Origin: 2-01-FULL-41-21 sp038065335
GTDB taxonomy: Bacteria > Patescibacteriota > Minisyncoccia > 2-02-FULL-40-12 > GWA2-44-9
Assembly: GCA_038065335.1 (NCBI GenBank)
Contig: JBBTRD010000009.1
Span: 1-14,327, forward strand
DNA: 14,327 nucleotides
Direction of reading: 5' to 3'
Below the pieces are notes generated by a model. The model did not search any database and was not told the origin of the DNA. It saw only the letters and a list, made by a program, of their open reading frames with translations. Of this stretch, positions 1 through 5,345 are shown in pieces. The position numbers and the translations under genes are program-made. Each line of letters begins with the position of its first letter. Position 1 is the first letter of the stretch.

Positions 1-97
1 GGGTGTCGGTCGCTGTGTTTACAAAAATAGCGTCATTTAACGCTCGGAAATATTATTATTTCGTCCTTTAGGTGGATTTTTTTGTGCTTAATTACAT

Positions 98-127
98 TTG
101 ACTATAACAATAATTTATGCTTATATT
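98..127 (+). promoter_or_regulatory. Promoter for small ORF at 146
   Basis: A TTGACT box at 98-103 and a TATATT box at 122-127 are separated by 18 bp. Transcription would begin near 134, just at the GGAGG ribosome-binding site (134-138) of the ORF starting at 146. Seen directly in the sequence; activity is inferred. Confidence 0.55.
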
Positions 128-145
128 CAACACGGAGGCACGTAT

Positions 146-325
146 ATGAGAAAATGCTTAATCGCTGGGGGAATACTGTTTATTCCCATTTCAGTTCTTT
201 GTCTTGGAACCAACATGGGTATTGTACGAAGTTTTGTTTTCGGCTCGATGCCTGGCGTTTTTTATATCTGTGGGCACTATGTCGAACAAAACCTCATCAA
301 TTATACTCGCAACAGTAAGGGGTAG
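146..325 (+). CDS. Small signal-peptide-like or membrane protein, 59 aa
   Basis: I do not recognise this product. The start at 146 is chosen because a perfect GGAGG lies 7 nt upstream and a TTGACT/TATATT promoter lies just before it; the frame is open further upstream to 98 but without such support. The N-terminus is a short basic start (MRK) followed by a hydrophobic stretch of about 18 residues (roughly 5-22) that reads like a signal peptide or a single membrane segment; a cysteine at residue 20 is not in a good lipobox. The rest is short and has two further cysteines or polar residues but no known domain. A hairpin terminator follows at 353. The clear Shine-Dalgarno site is unusual here, since most other genes in the window have none. 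It is a real transcribed unit if promoter, RBS and terminator are all functional; the function is unknown. Confidence 0.45.
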   Translation: MRKCLIAGGILFIPISVLCLGTNMGIVRSFVFGSMPGVFYICGHYVEQNLINYTRNSKG

Positions 326-352
326 GTCATCACCCATCAACATCACGCATTA

Positions 353-384
353 ACCTGCCTCCGTCGTTGGTGGGTTTTTGCGTT
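353..384 (+). terminator. Rho-independent terminator after small ORF
   Basis: Stem ACCTGCC (353-359) pairs with GGTGGGT (369-375), including two G-U pairs, around a 9-nt loop, and is followed by a T run and TTT. It lies 28 bp past the stop at 325 and upstream of the dsbA-like promoter. Confidence 0.5.
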
Positions 385-422
385 TAATAGGGGACTAGGA
401 TTTTCTGTTTTTATAAATAATG

Positions 423-431
423 TGATATACT
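423..431 (+). promoter_or_regulatory. Extended -10 promoter, likely leaderless, for DsbA-like gene
   Basis: TG-a-TATACT lies at 423-431, and the ATG follows after only 6 nt at 438. Transcription would begin at or within a base or so of the start codon, so the mRNA is probably leaderless. The -35 region (around 403-408) is weak. Confidence 0.5.
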
Positions 432-437
432 TGAGTC

Positions 438-1262
438 ATGAATACACCACAATATGATACTGATGCTGAACCGATAGTGCAGTTGACTGATATGCCTGTT
501 GTGTCGGAGTCGATGGAGCATTCTCATCAACCTGTTCAGCCTATTTTATCGATGGGTTGGTCTGGTTTTGATAAAACAAAACTAATTTTGCCGATTTCAA
601 TATTGATTGCTGCCGTTTTGATTAGTGGTTCCATTTTTTATACTCGTGGTGGTGCTAATCAGAATGCGGTTATTGCTCCGACCGGAGTTCAAAAACCAAT
701 CGGCAAGGTCAATATTGATCTGACGAACGCCATGATTCTTGGCGATGCCAAAGCGCCGGTAATGATTGTCGAATACGCCGATTTTCAATGTCCGTTTTGT
801 GAGAGATATTTTAAACAAAATCAGACTGCATTTATTAGTCAGTACGTGAATTCTGGTAAGGTCCGTTTTGCATGGAAGGACTACGCTTTTCTTGGTCAAG
901 AATCAGTTTGGGCGGCCGAGGCAGCTCGTTGCGCCAATGATCAGGGAAAGTTTTGGGAATATCACGACTATCTTTTTAATCACCAAGGGGCAGAAAATTC
1001 TGGCGCGTTTTCAAAGGCTAATCTTAAAAAGTTTGCTTCGGCGCTCAGTTTGAATGCGGGCCAATTTAATAAATGCCTTGATTCTGACAAATACGCATCG
1101 TTAATTCAAAAAGAAACGCAGGAGGCAAGCACGATTGGCGTGAATGGTACGCCAGCCACATTTATCAACGGACAGCTCGTGGCTGACAGTAATGGCAATT
1201 CTGTTGGTGCCGCTCCATTTACCACTTTTCAGGCTATTATTGATAAGATACTCACCAAATAG
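438..1262 (+). CDS. Membrane-anchored DsbA/thioredoxin-like thiol-disulfide oxidoreductase
   Basis: A 274-aa protein with a polar N-terminal tail (1-46), one membrane segment (about 48-68) and an extracytoplasmic thioredoxin-fold domain of the DSBA/Thioredoxin_4 type from about residue 90. The active site is CPFC (C118, C121) in the context EYADFQCPFCERYF, and the cis-proline loop is GVNGTPATF (P239). Cysteines 165 and 213 could form a second, structural pair. The family forms or isomerises disulfides in exported proteins, using an electron-accepting partner (VKOR or DsbB type) not seen in this window. Start: the ATG at 438 sits 6 nt after a -10 box. It is monocistronic, between the terminator near 353 and the promoter at 1281. 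The catalytic residues support the family firmly; whether it acts as oxidase or isomerase cannot be told. Confidence 0.93.
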   Translation: MNTPQYDTDAEPIVQLTDMPVVSESMEHSHQPVQPILSMGWSGFDKTKLILPISILIAAVLISGSIFYTRGGANQNAVIAPTGVQKPIGKVNIDLTNAMILGDAKAPVMIVEYADFQCPFCERYFKQNQTAFISQYVNSGKVRFAWKDYAFLGQESVWAAEAARCANDQGKFWEYHDYLFNHQGAENSGAFSKANLKKFASALSLNAGQFNKCLDSDKYASLIQKETQEASTIGVNGTPATFINGQLVADSNGNSVGAAPFTTFQAIIDKILTK

Positions 1263-1280
1263 TGTCTGTTTACGGCGGGG

Positions 1281-1310
1281 TTGTACATTAAGGATTGGAT
1301 GTGCTATAAT
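1281..1310 (+). promoter_or_regulatory. Strong promoter for the RRM gene
   Basis: TTGTAC (1281-1286), an 18-bp spacer and a perfect TATAAT (1305-1310) preceded by TG (1302-1303), i.e. an extended -10. The predicted start is near 1317, giving a leader of about 206 nt before the ATG at 1523. This is the best sigma-70-like promoter in the window. Confidence 0.65.
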
Positions 1311-1353
1311 GTTCGTATTGTAGGAACTCGTGGGTTTCCTCGGCTACGTTAAG

Positions 1354-1415
1354 TTGCTAGTAGGAACTTTCACCCCGCCAAAGGCGGGGCAAGCGAGGGG
1401 TCGCCCTACTAGTAA
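1354..1415 (+). repeat. Nested palindromic element in RRM 5' leader
   Basis: The outer arms TTGCTAGTAGG (1354-1364) and CCTACTAGTAA (1405-1415) pair over 11 positions with one G-U. Inside, CCCCGCC-AAA-GGCGGGG (1373-1389) is a perfect 7-bp hairpin. Same architecture (outer arms plus a very stable inner hairpin) as the palindromes found in tgt, PMT and other genes here. In RNA it would be a stable structure in the leader of the RRM gene. Confidence 0.6.
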
Positions 1416-1417
1416 AT

Positions 1418-1520
1418 ACAGTTTTCAATTACCAATTACCAATTTTCAATAAGTTTTCAATTGATCAATGATCACTGAAAAATGAATGGAAACTGATAAC
1501 TGGAAACTGAAGATTTGAAG
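1418..1520. repeat. AT-rich word tract (AATT/CCAATT type)
   Basis: A run of imperfect short words such as TTTTCAATTACCAATTACC and GGAAACTGATAACTGGAAAC fills the space between the palindrome and the RRM start codon. CAGTTT near 1419 and AAACTG near 1510 are inverse copies. No coding potential is seen. Tracts of the same style recur at 7163-7205, 7798-7826, 8351-8432 and 12041-12067. Confidence 0.45.
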
Positions 1521-1522
1521 TA

Positions 1523-1864
1523 ATGGCAAAACGATTATATATCGGCAACCTGTCGTTCAATACGACTGAAGCTGGCCTTCGCGAAGCATTCGCCCAGGTT
1601 GGTGAAGTTACGTCCGTCGTAGTGATGATGGACAGGATGACAGGCCGATCACGTGGTTTCGCTTTTGTGGAGATGGCCACGGATGAAGCCGCCATGGCCG
1701 CTATTGAAAAATTCAATGGCATGGACATGGATGGCCGAAATCTGACAGTCAATGAGGCTCGGCCCATGACTGAACGTCCTCCGCGACGTCCGATGGGCGG
1801 CGGTTTCGGCGGAGGCCGAGGCGGCTCCGATCGAGGCGGTTATAGTGATCATAACGATCGCTAA
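1523..1864 (+). CDS. RRM-domain RNA-binding protein with glycine-rich tail
   Basis: A 113-aa protein made of one RNA-recognition motif (about residues 3-80) and a Gly/Arg-rich tail (83-113). RNP2 is LYIGNL (5-10) and RNP1 is RSRGFAFVE (42-50), with the aromatic residues that stack on RNA bases present. It resembles the small bacterial Rbp-type proteins, which bind single-stranded RNA and are often cold-induced in cyanobacteria. It is a single-gene unit with a strong promoter at 1281, a ~206-nt structured leader and a perfect terminator at 1871. The long leader, against near-absent leaders elsewhere, suggests post-transcriptional control, perhaps by temperature or by the protein itself; that is inference. 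The start at 1523 has no Shine-Dalgarno site but gives the standard MAKRLYIGNL N-terminus. Confidence 0.93.
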   Translation: MAKRLYIGNLSFNTTEAGLREAFAQVGEVTSVVVMMDRMTGRSRGFAFVEMATDEAAMAAIEKFNGMDMDGRNLTVNEARPMTERPPRRPMGGGFGGGRGGSDRGGYSDHNDR

Positions 1865-1870
1865 ATAAGC

Positions 1871-1915
1871 AAAACAAAAAGCGCTGGCGCAAGTCCGTGC
1901 TTTTTGTTTTTGTTT
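1871..1915 (+). terminator. Terminator after RRM gene
   Basis: AAAACAAAAAGC (1871-1882) and GCTTTTTGTTTT (1899-1910) form a perfect 12-bp stem around a 16-nt loop, followed by more T-rich sequence. It lies 7 bp past the stop and could work in both directions. Confidence 0.85.
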
Positions 1916-1927
1916 GTTTAGCTTACT

Positions 1928-2078
1928 ATTTATGAATTAATACGATCGTACTAATTCATAAATGTGTTATTTTGTGTCGCACGAGCATAAAATAACACAC
2001 TACTTAAAACCTTTCATACGAAATAAAATAATCCCGCTAACTTTAGAAAGATTTCGTACGAGCCTATTTTAAAGTTAG
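1928..2078. other. Gene-free island of three consecutive inverted repeats
   Basis: No plausible ORF is present. Hairpin 1 (1928-1963): ATTTATGAATTA and TAATTCATAAAT, 12 bp perfect, around a core TACGATCGTA that is itself palindromic. Hairpin 2 (1963-1999): TGTGTTATTTT and AAAATAACACA, 11 bp perfect, with loop GTGTCGCACGAGCAT. Hairpin 3 (2037-2078): CTAACTTTA and TAAAGTTAG, 9 bp perfect. Loops 2 and 3 share TCG[C/T]ACGAGC. In addition, TACGAAAT (2017-2024) is complementary to ATTTCGTA (2051-2058) in loop 3, so a pseudoknot or alternative fold is possible. It could be a structured RNA, a protein-binding site or a recombination site; I cannot decide. Confidence 0.5.
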
Positions 2079-2086
2079 GTGTGCGG

Positions 2087-2117
2087 TTGCAAAAATGAGA
2101 AGGAATACTAATATAAT
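2087..2117 (+). promoter_or_regulatory. Possible promoter for the gap-broken gene
   Basis: TTGCAA (2087-2092) and a perfect TATAAT (2112-2117) lie 19 bp apart. Transcription would begin near 2124, after the first ATG (2121) and before the in-frame ATG at 2133. If this promoter is used, the protein starts at 2133. Confidence 0.4.
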
Positions 2118-2120
2118 TGA

Positions 2121-2704
2121 ATGCGGATACAGATGCCAAAAAACGATGCTAAATACCATTGGACTAATCACGTAGCCGGCAAAATGGTATATTATGGGTT
2201 ATCGGCCGATAGAATAAAGCGAGTGATGCGGAATCCGTACCGGAGCGAAAAAGGCATTGCGCCGGATACGATTGCGGTAATGCAGCCCGGTAGTAGAAGC
2301 CGAAGCGGCTTCGCCGGGCAGAAAACTTCGGCTTCACTACCGGGTAAGCCCGGTAAAGCGGTTTGGAAAGAAGAAATCTGGGTCATGTANNNNNNNNNNN
2401 NNNNNNNNNNNNNNNNNNNNNNNNNNNNNNNNNNNNNNNNNNNNNNNNNNNNNNNNNNNNNNNNNNNNNNNNNNNNNNNNNNNNNNNNNCACTACCGGGT
2501 AAGCCCGGTAAAGCGGTTTGGAAAGAAGAAATCTGGGTCATGTATGCCCAGAAAAATGAAAAATCAAATCTAAAAACTAAAATATTTCAACCAAGAAAAA
2601 AAGTTATAATCACCGCTTGGCGTTATCCCGGAGTAAGTCCTATCCGCGAAGCTATTCCCATTCCCAACGATATTCTTGAAGAATTAAAAAACATAAAATA
2701 CTGA
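2121..2704 (+). CDS. Unrecognised ~140-aa protein, split by an assembly gap
   Basis: I do not recognise this family with certainty; the N-terminal part (HWTNHV, a G-L-S-x-D-R-I segment, R-N-P) is vaguely like DUF4258-type small domains. The coding sequence enters a run of 100 Ns at 2390 and resumes at 2490. The 55 bases before the gap (2335-2389) are repeated exactly after it (2490-2544). Joining 2121-2389 to 2545-2704 gives 429 nt, an intact reading frame of 142 residues, with KPGKAVWKEEIWVM read in the same frame on both sides. Residues about 56-82 are encoded by a palindromic element and look like an insertion between TIAVMQ and WKEEIWVM; another repeat-like stretch encodes KSNLKTKIF. The start may be 2121 or 2133. 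The stop overlaps the start of nfo by one base (TGATG), so translation is likely coupled. Confidence 0.6.
2286..2344. repeat. Palindromic element inside the gap-broken gene
   Basis: CCCGGTAGT-a-GAAGCCGAAG (2286-2305) pairs with CTTCGGCTTC-ACTACCGGG (2326-2344): 19 paired bases with a single bulge, loop of 20 nt. A second small hairpin (ACCGGG / CCCGGT) follows directly. It is translated in frame. Its right edge coincides with the contig break at 2335-2389. Confidence 0.7.
2390..2489. other. Scaffold gap of 100 N
   Basis: Exactly 100 Ns, the conventional placeholder for a gap of unknown size. The flanking 55-bp direct duplication (2335-2389 and 2490-2544, identical) strongly suggests that two overlapping contigs were joined end to end rather than merged. 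Confidence 0.9.
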
Positions 2705-3534
2705 TGCGAAGAATAGGTTGTCATGTTTCTATTGCGGGAGGCATAACTAACGCGCCGGGGAGGGCGGAGGAGTTAGGGTGCGAAGTGTTTCAGATGTTTA
2801 CGCGGTCGCCGCAAGGCGGAATGGCGCCAAAGATAACTTCGGAGATTGCGGAGGAATTTAAATCGGCAATGAAAGCCAGTAATCAGGCCGAATGCTATAT
2901 TCATACGCCTTATTATATAAACTTTGCCTCGGAGAAAGAGTCGCTTCGCAAAAATTCTGTTCGGATTGCGCGCGAAGAACTGGAGCGGGGCAGTCTTATC
3001 GGCGCGAAATATGTGATGACTCATCTGGGCAGTTCTAAAGAAGGCGATCGTCAGAAAGCGATGGAGCTAGCGGCTCAATCGGTTAAAGAAATTTTGCATG
3101 GCTATAAAGGTTCAACCGAGTTATTGCTTGAAATTTCGGCTGGCGCCGGTTCGTTGATGGGCTGTACGTTCGAAGAATTGGCGGAAATTCGAGACAAAAG
3201 CAGGCAGGAAGTTGGAGTTTGTATTGATACCGCCCATATGTTCGCGATGGGCTATGACATCCGGACGCTCAAGGCGGTGGCGGAAACAGAAAAAAAAATT
3301 AGTGCCACCGTTGGCAAAAAATCCATCAAGCTTGTCCACGCCAATGATTCTAAGGTTGATCTTGGTGAACGTAAAGATCGCCATGACCATATCGGCGACG
3401 GCAAGATTGGCCGAGATGGGTTTGTTCATTTGCTATCCACTTTTGATCTTGATTTTATTTTAGAAACGGAGCACGATAAAGTAGAACAGGACATAGTCGT
3501 CCTGAAAGATATCAGGGCTAAAATAAAAACTTAA
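2704..3534 (+). CDS. nfo: Endonuclease IV (AP endonuclease, class II)
   Basis: A 276-aa AP endonuclease of the xylose-isomerase-like TIM-barrel family. It cleaves the backbone 5' of abasic sites in base-excision repair, using a trinuclear zinc centre. All nine ligands known from E. coli Nfo can be matched: H67 (IHTPY), H107 (MTHLGS), E143 (LLEISAG), D175 and H178 (CIDTAH), H212 (LVHAND), D225 and H227 (KDRHDHIGDG) and E254 (LETEH). Length is normal (about 280). The ATG overlaps the stop of the preceding gene by one base (TGATG), which argues for co-translation and for a two-gene operon. No Shine-Dalgarno site. Unlike several neighbours it carries no obvious palindromic insertion. Confidence 0.97.
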   Translation: MRRIGCHVSIAGGITNAPGRAEELGCEVFQMFTRSPQGGMAPKITSEIAEEFKSAMKASNQAECYIHTPYYINFASEKESLRKNSVRIAREELERGSLIGAKYVMTHLGSSKEGDRQKAMELAAQSVKEILHGYKGSTELLLEISAGAGSLMGCTFEELAEIRDKSRQEVGVCIDTAHMFAMGYDIRTLKAVAETEKKISATVGKKSIKLVHANDSKVDLGERKDRHDHIGDGKIGRDGFVHLLSTFDLDFILETEHDKVEQDIVVLKDIRAKIKT

Positions 3535-3587
3535 ATCTCAAAACTAAAATCTGATATTTTTTAGATTTTAGATTTAATGTTTAAGAT
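3533..3587 (+). repeat. AT-rich inverted repeat with -10 box before the DUF5652-like gene
   Basis: AAATCT-C-AAAACTAAAATCT (3533-3552) and AGATTTTAGATTT (3563-3575) form an imperfect palindrome, ending in TAAGAT (3582-3587) six nt before the ATG at 3594. It is a diverged, shorter relative of the 71-bp repeats at 9371-9441 and 9897-9967, which end in TAATAT 5-6 nt before a start codon. Confidence 0.45.
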
Positions 3588-3593
3588 GATCTA

Positions 3594-3836
3594 ATGAACT
3601 ATCCATACGCGGAGGGTGGACGGTGGTGGTTGAGTACGCCGTTAGGATTTGGGTTGGGTGCGGTTTTTGCCATATTGCTTCTCTGGAGTCTGTTTTGGAA
3701 AGGTCTGGCTCTTTGGAAATCGGCTCGCGGTAGCCACAAATGGTGGTTTATCATTCTTTTGCTTGTTAACACCGCCGGAATTCTGGATATCTTATACATT
3801 TACGTCTTTTCGAAAATGATGAAGTCCCGCACATAA
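3594..3836 (+). CDS. DUF5652-like small membrane protein
   Basis: An 80-aa protein with two hydrophobic segments (about 18-36 and 49-71) joined by a short basic loop. The pattern W-K-G-L-A-L-W-K-S-A-R-G-S-H-K-W-W-F followed by LVNTAGILDILYIY matches what I know of DUF5652, a family common in Patescibacteria; the function is unknown. It has a -10-like TAAGAT six nt before the ATG and its TAA stop lies inside the left arm of the terminator at 3826-3890. Expected location is the cytoplasmic membrane with both ends on the same side. Confidence 0.8.
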   Translation: MNYPYAEGGRWWLSTPLGFGLGAVFAILLLWSLFWKGLALWKSARGSHKWWFIILLLVNTAGILDILYIYVFSKMMKSRT

Positions 3837-3890
3837 AAAGCAACAGCCCCTTTCGGGGCTTTTTGCTTGCCATTGCTTTTTATGCGCGGG
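3826..3890. terminator. Nested bidirectional terminator between convergent genes
   Basis: Inner hairpin AGCCCC-TTTC-GGGGCT (3845-3860), extended by AAGCAA/TTGCTT and followed by Ts. Around it lies a larger inverted repeat: an 18-nt arm at 3826-3843 pairs with 3873-3890 at 17 of 18 positions. It lies between the end of the small membrane gene and the end of tgt on the other strand, and the outer left arm includes the stop codon at 3834. Confidence 0.85.
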
Positions 3891-3901
3891 GTGAATAAGG
3901 A

Positions 3902-5260
3902 TTAAATTCCGAATTTTTTGAGGAAGCTTTTCTTGTATCGTTGATACGAGCCACGTACAAGCGAGGCTCGTATTTCGTTTAGGAAATTATTAAAGAACCA
4001 CATGTTGTGCATTAAGCACCAGCGTTGACCCTCACACCTAGTCAACGATTGCCTTCGGCAGTTGCAAATTTCGTTGACTAGGTGTGAGGGTTGATCTTTG
4101 AGCGATTTGCGTATTTGCTGTCGAGAAATTCCGCTTACGCAGGTCAAACAACCACAACCTTTTTCGATTACTTTTTTATCGTTGGTGTATTTTCCTTTGC
4201 GAATATCTAAATGGCTGGTTTTGGTGTAAAGCCGGCCGTGGCGGGCTTCGCGAGTGGGGATGACGCAATCAAAAGTATCAATGCCGTTTTCAATGGCTTC
4301 AAAAACATCGGCCACTTTGCCGACACCAAGCAAGTGGCGGGGTTTTTCTTCGGGCAAATAGGGAATGACCCATTTTAATATCTTGGCAATTTGTTTTTTC
4401 GTGTACGAACCGCCGATACCGAAACCGTCAAAAGGCATGGCGCCGATGGATTTGGCGCTTTTAATTCTTAGGTCTTTAAATAATCCTCCCTGGACAATTC
4501 CAAAAAGTTGTTGTCGTCCCAGTGCCGAAATTGTCTGTTGCCGACCTTTGGTCGTCCCCCTTGTCCCGCCGTCCCTGCTTGCCAAAGGCAAGTGCAACTT
4601 CAGGCAGCGGGATGCCCACCTATCAGTCAGTTCAACCGCTTTCTTATTGTATTCGTAATCGTCGAGCGGGGAGGTGATGTGATCAAAAGCAAAAATAATA
4701 TCAGCGCCGATTTTTTTCTGAAGTTTCATGGATAATTCTGGCCCGAGAAACAGGTTTTTATCATTGTATTTAAAATGGACACCTTTTGAAGTGATTCTAA
4801 TTTTGGTACGTTTAAAATTCTTGTCTAGTTTAGTATCACCTGTCATGAACCCCGTTAGAAGTCTCGCTCGCAATGCAGTCGCGAGTCCTTCGGACCTCGG
4901 CGGGGCTACTTCTAACGGGGTGAATTTGCCGACTTTGTTTTTATCATCGAAAGCGAGTGATAACACCTGAAAGCCACCGCTATCAGTCATGGTCGGAATT
5001 TTGAGACCAAAACTTTTCGTTAAAAATGTTTTTTTGTTGTCGGTTGTCAGTCGTAGATCGTCAGTCTTACCCCAAAGATGAAACGTGTTGGCAATCACAA
5101 GCTGGGTTCCGGTTCTTTTAATATCTTTCGCCTCCAGATGGCGAAACTTGCCATAGGTTCCAACAAACACATAAGCTGGTGTTTTTACAATACCATGAGG
5201 CGTGGTCAAAATACCCAATCGGGCCTTAGTCTTTTTGTCTTTTTTAATAATACTAAACAT
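3902..5260 (-). CDS. tgt: Queuine/preQ1 tRNA-guanine transglycosylase with in-frame insertions
   Basis: Exchanges guanine-34 of GUN-anticodon tRNAs for a 7-deazaguanine. Active-site residues are present: D93 (TDSGGFQ), D193 (FAFDH), Q257 (FGIVQGG), G284 (FGIGG), nucleophile D331 (TFDCVIPTR), and the zinc site C369, C371, C374 (CGCLTC) with H418 (MHNMWFF). At 452 aa it is about 70-80 residues longer than E. coli (375) or Zymomonas (386) Tgt. The excess lies where palindromes are encoded: residues about 114-137, 216-244 and 391-411, plus a short tract at 64-76. C374 to H418 is 44 residues, against 26 in the known enzymes. All core motifs remain in frame, so the gene seems functional. A -10 box (TATTAT) lies 8 nt upstream of the ATG. 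The gene is monocistronic and convergent with the gene ending at 3836. No queuosine synthesis or transport gene is visible nearby. Confidence 0.95.
   Translation of the reverse strand: MFSIIKKDKKTKARLGILTTPHGIVKTPAYVFVGTYGKFRHLEAKDIKRTGTQLVIANTFHLWGKTDDLRLTTDNKKTFLTKSFGLKIPTMTDSGGFQVLSLAFDDKNKVGKFTPLEVAPPRSEGLATALRARLLTGFMTGDTKLDKNFKRTKIRITSKGVHFKYNDKNLFLGPELSMKLQKKIGADIIFAFDHITSPLDDYEYNKKAVELTDRWASRCLKLHLPLASRDGGTRGTTKGRQQTISALGRQQLFGIVQGGLFKDLRIKSAKSIGAMPFDGFGIGGSYTKKQIAKILKWVIPYLPEEKPRHLLGVGKVADVFEAIENGIDTFDCVIPTREARHGRLYTKTSHLDIRKGKYTNDKKVIEKGCGCLTCVSGISRQQIRKSLKDQPSHLVNEICNCRRQSLTRCEGQRWCLMHNMWFFNNFLNEIRASLVRGSYQRYKKSFLKKFGI
4029..4090. repeat. Palindromic element inside tgt, zinc-site insertion
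   Basis: CCCTCACACCTAGTCAACG (4029-4047) and its exact reverse complement (4072-4090), 19 bp perfect, with an inner TGCC-TTC-GGCA hairpin. It encodes Tgt residues 391-411, between the CxCxxC zinc cysteines and the histidine ligand. Confidence 0.8.
4526..4615. repeat. Compound hairpin element inside tgt
   Basis: Small hairpins CGACC-TTT-GGTCG and CTTGCC-AAA-GGCAAG (4578-4592), the latter flanked by imperfect arms TCCC-TGC and GCA-GC-GGGA. It encodes Tgt residues about 216-244, a Gly/Arg/Thr-rich stretch inserted between DRWASRCL and the LFGIVQGG active-site strand. Confidence 0.6.
4850..4920. repeat. Palindromic element inside tgt (CCCCGTTAGAA family)
   Basis: CCCCGTTAGAAGT (4850-4862) and ACTTCTAACGGGG (4908-4920) are perfect 13-bp arms. 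Inside are CTCGC...GCGAG and TCC-TTC-GGA hairpins. It encodes Tgt residues 114-137. The outer arm shares CCCCGTTAGAA with the element at 6997-7052 in the PMT gene, so the two belong to one family. Confidence 0.8.
5035..5070. repeat. Short word tract inside tgt (ACAACCGACAAC type)
   Basis: On the minus strand this reads as short repeats of GACTGACGATC and GACAACCGACAAC words. The 13-mer ACAACCGACAACA (minus, 5035-5047) occurs again at 11876-11888 inside the PfkB gene. Encodes Tgt residues about 64-76 (TDDLRLTTDNK), a likely surface loop. Confidence 0.45.
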
Positions 5261-5268
5261 GGCGAGTT

Positions 5269-5277
5269 ATAATACCA
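5269..5277 (-). promoter_or_regulatory. Extended -10 promoter, likely leaderless, for tgt
   Basis: On the minus strand TG-g-TATTAT lies 8 nt before the tgt ATG, so the transcript would begin at or next to the start codon. The -35 region is weak (AAGACA near 5292-5297). Confidence 0.45.
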
Positions 5278-5310
5278 TGAAAGGCGGGTTTTGTCTTAAT
5301 TTATAAACTT

Positions 5311-5338
5311 TTGACTAGTTTTTTTGATTTGATATCAT
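5311..5338 (+). promoter_or_regulatory. Promoter of the coiled-coil/glutaredoxin/SOD operon
   Basis: TTGACT (5311-5316), a 16-bp spacer and TATCAT (5333-5338) preceded by TG (5330-5331). The ATG follows after 7 nt at 5346, so the message is predicted to be leaderless. Both boxes are good, which makes this the strongest leaderless case here. Confidence 0.6.
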
Positions 5339-5345
5339 TAACGCT

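Noticed and set aside
82..318. 78-aa plus-strand ORF overlapping the 146-325 ORF
   Set aside because: It has no ribosome-binding site and a scrambled-looking composition; promoter and GGAGG position fit the other frame.
1928..2078. CRISPR array or integron attC cluster
   Set aside because: The three arms differ from one another, there are no equal direct repeats with spacers, and no integrase or Cas gene is near.
4728..4970. Plus-strand ORF within tgt containing MNPVRS
   Set aside because: It is antisense to the conserved Tgt frame; the MNPVR word comes from the palindrome and not from a gene.
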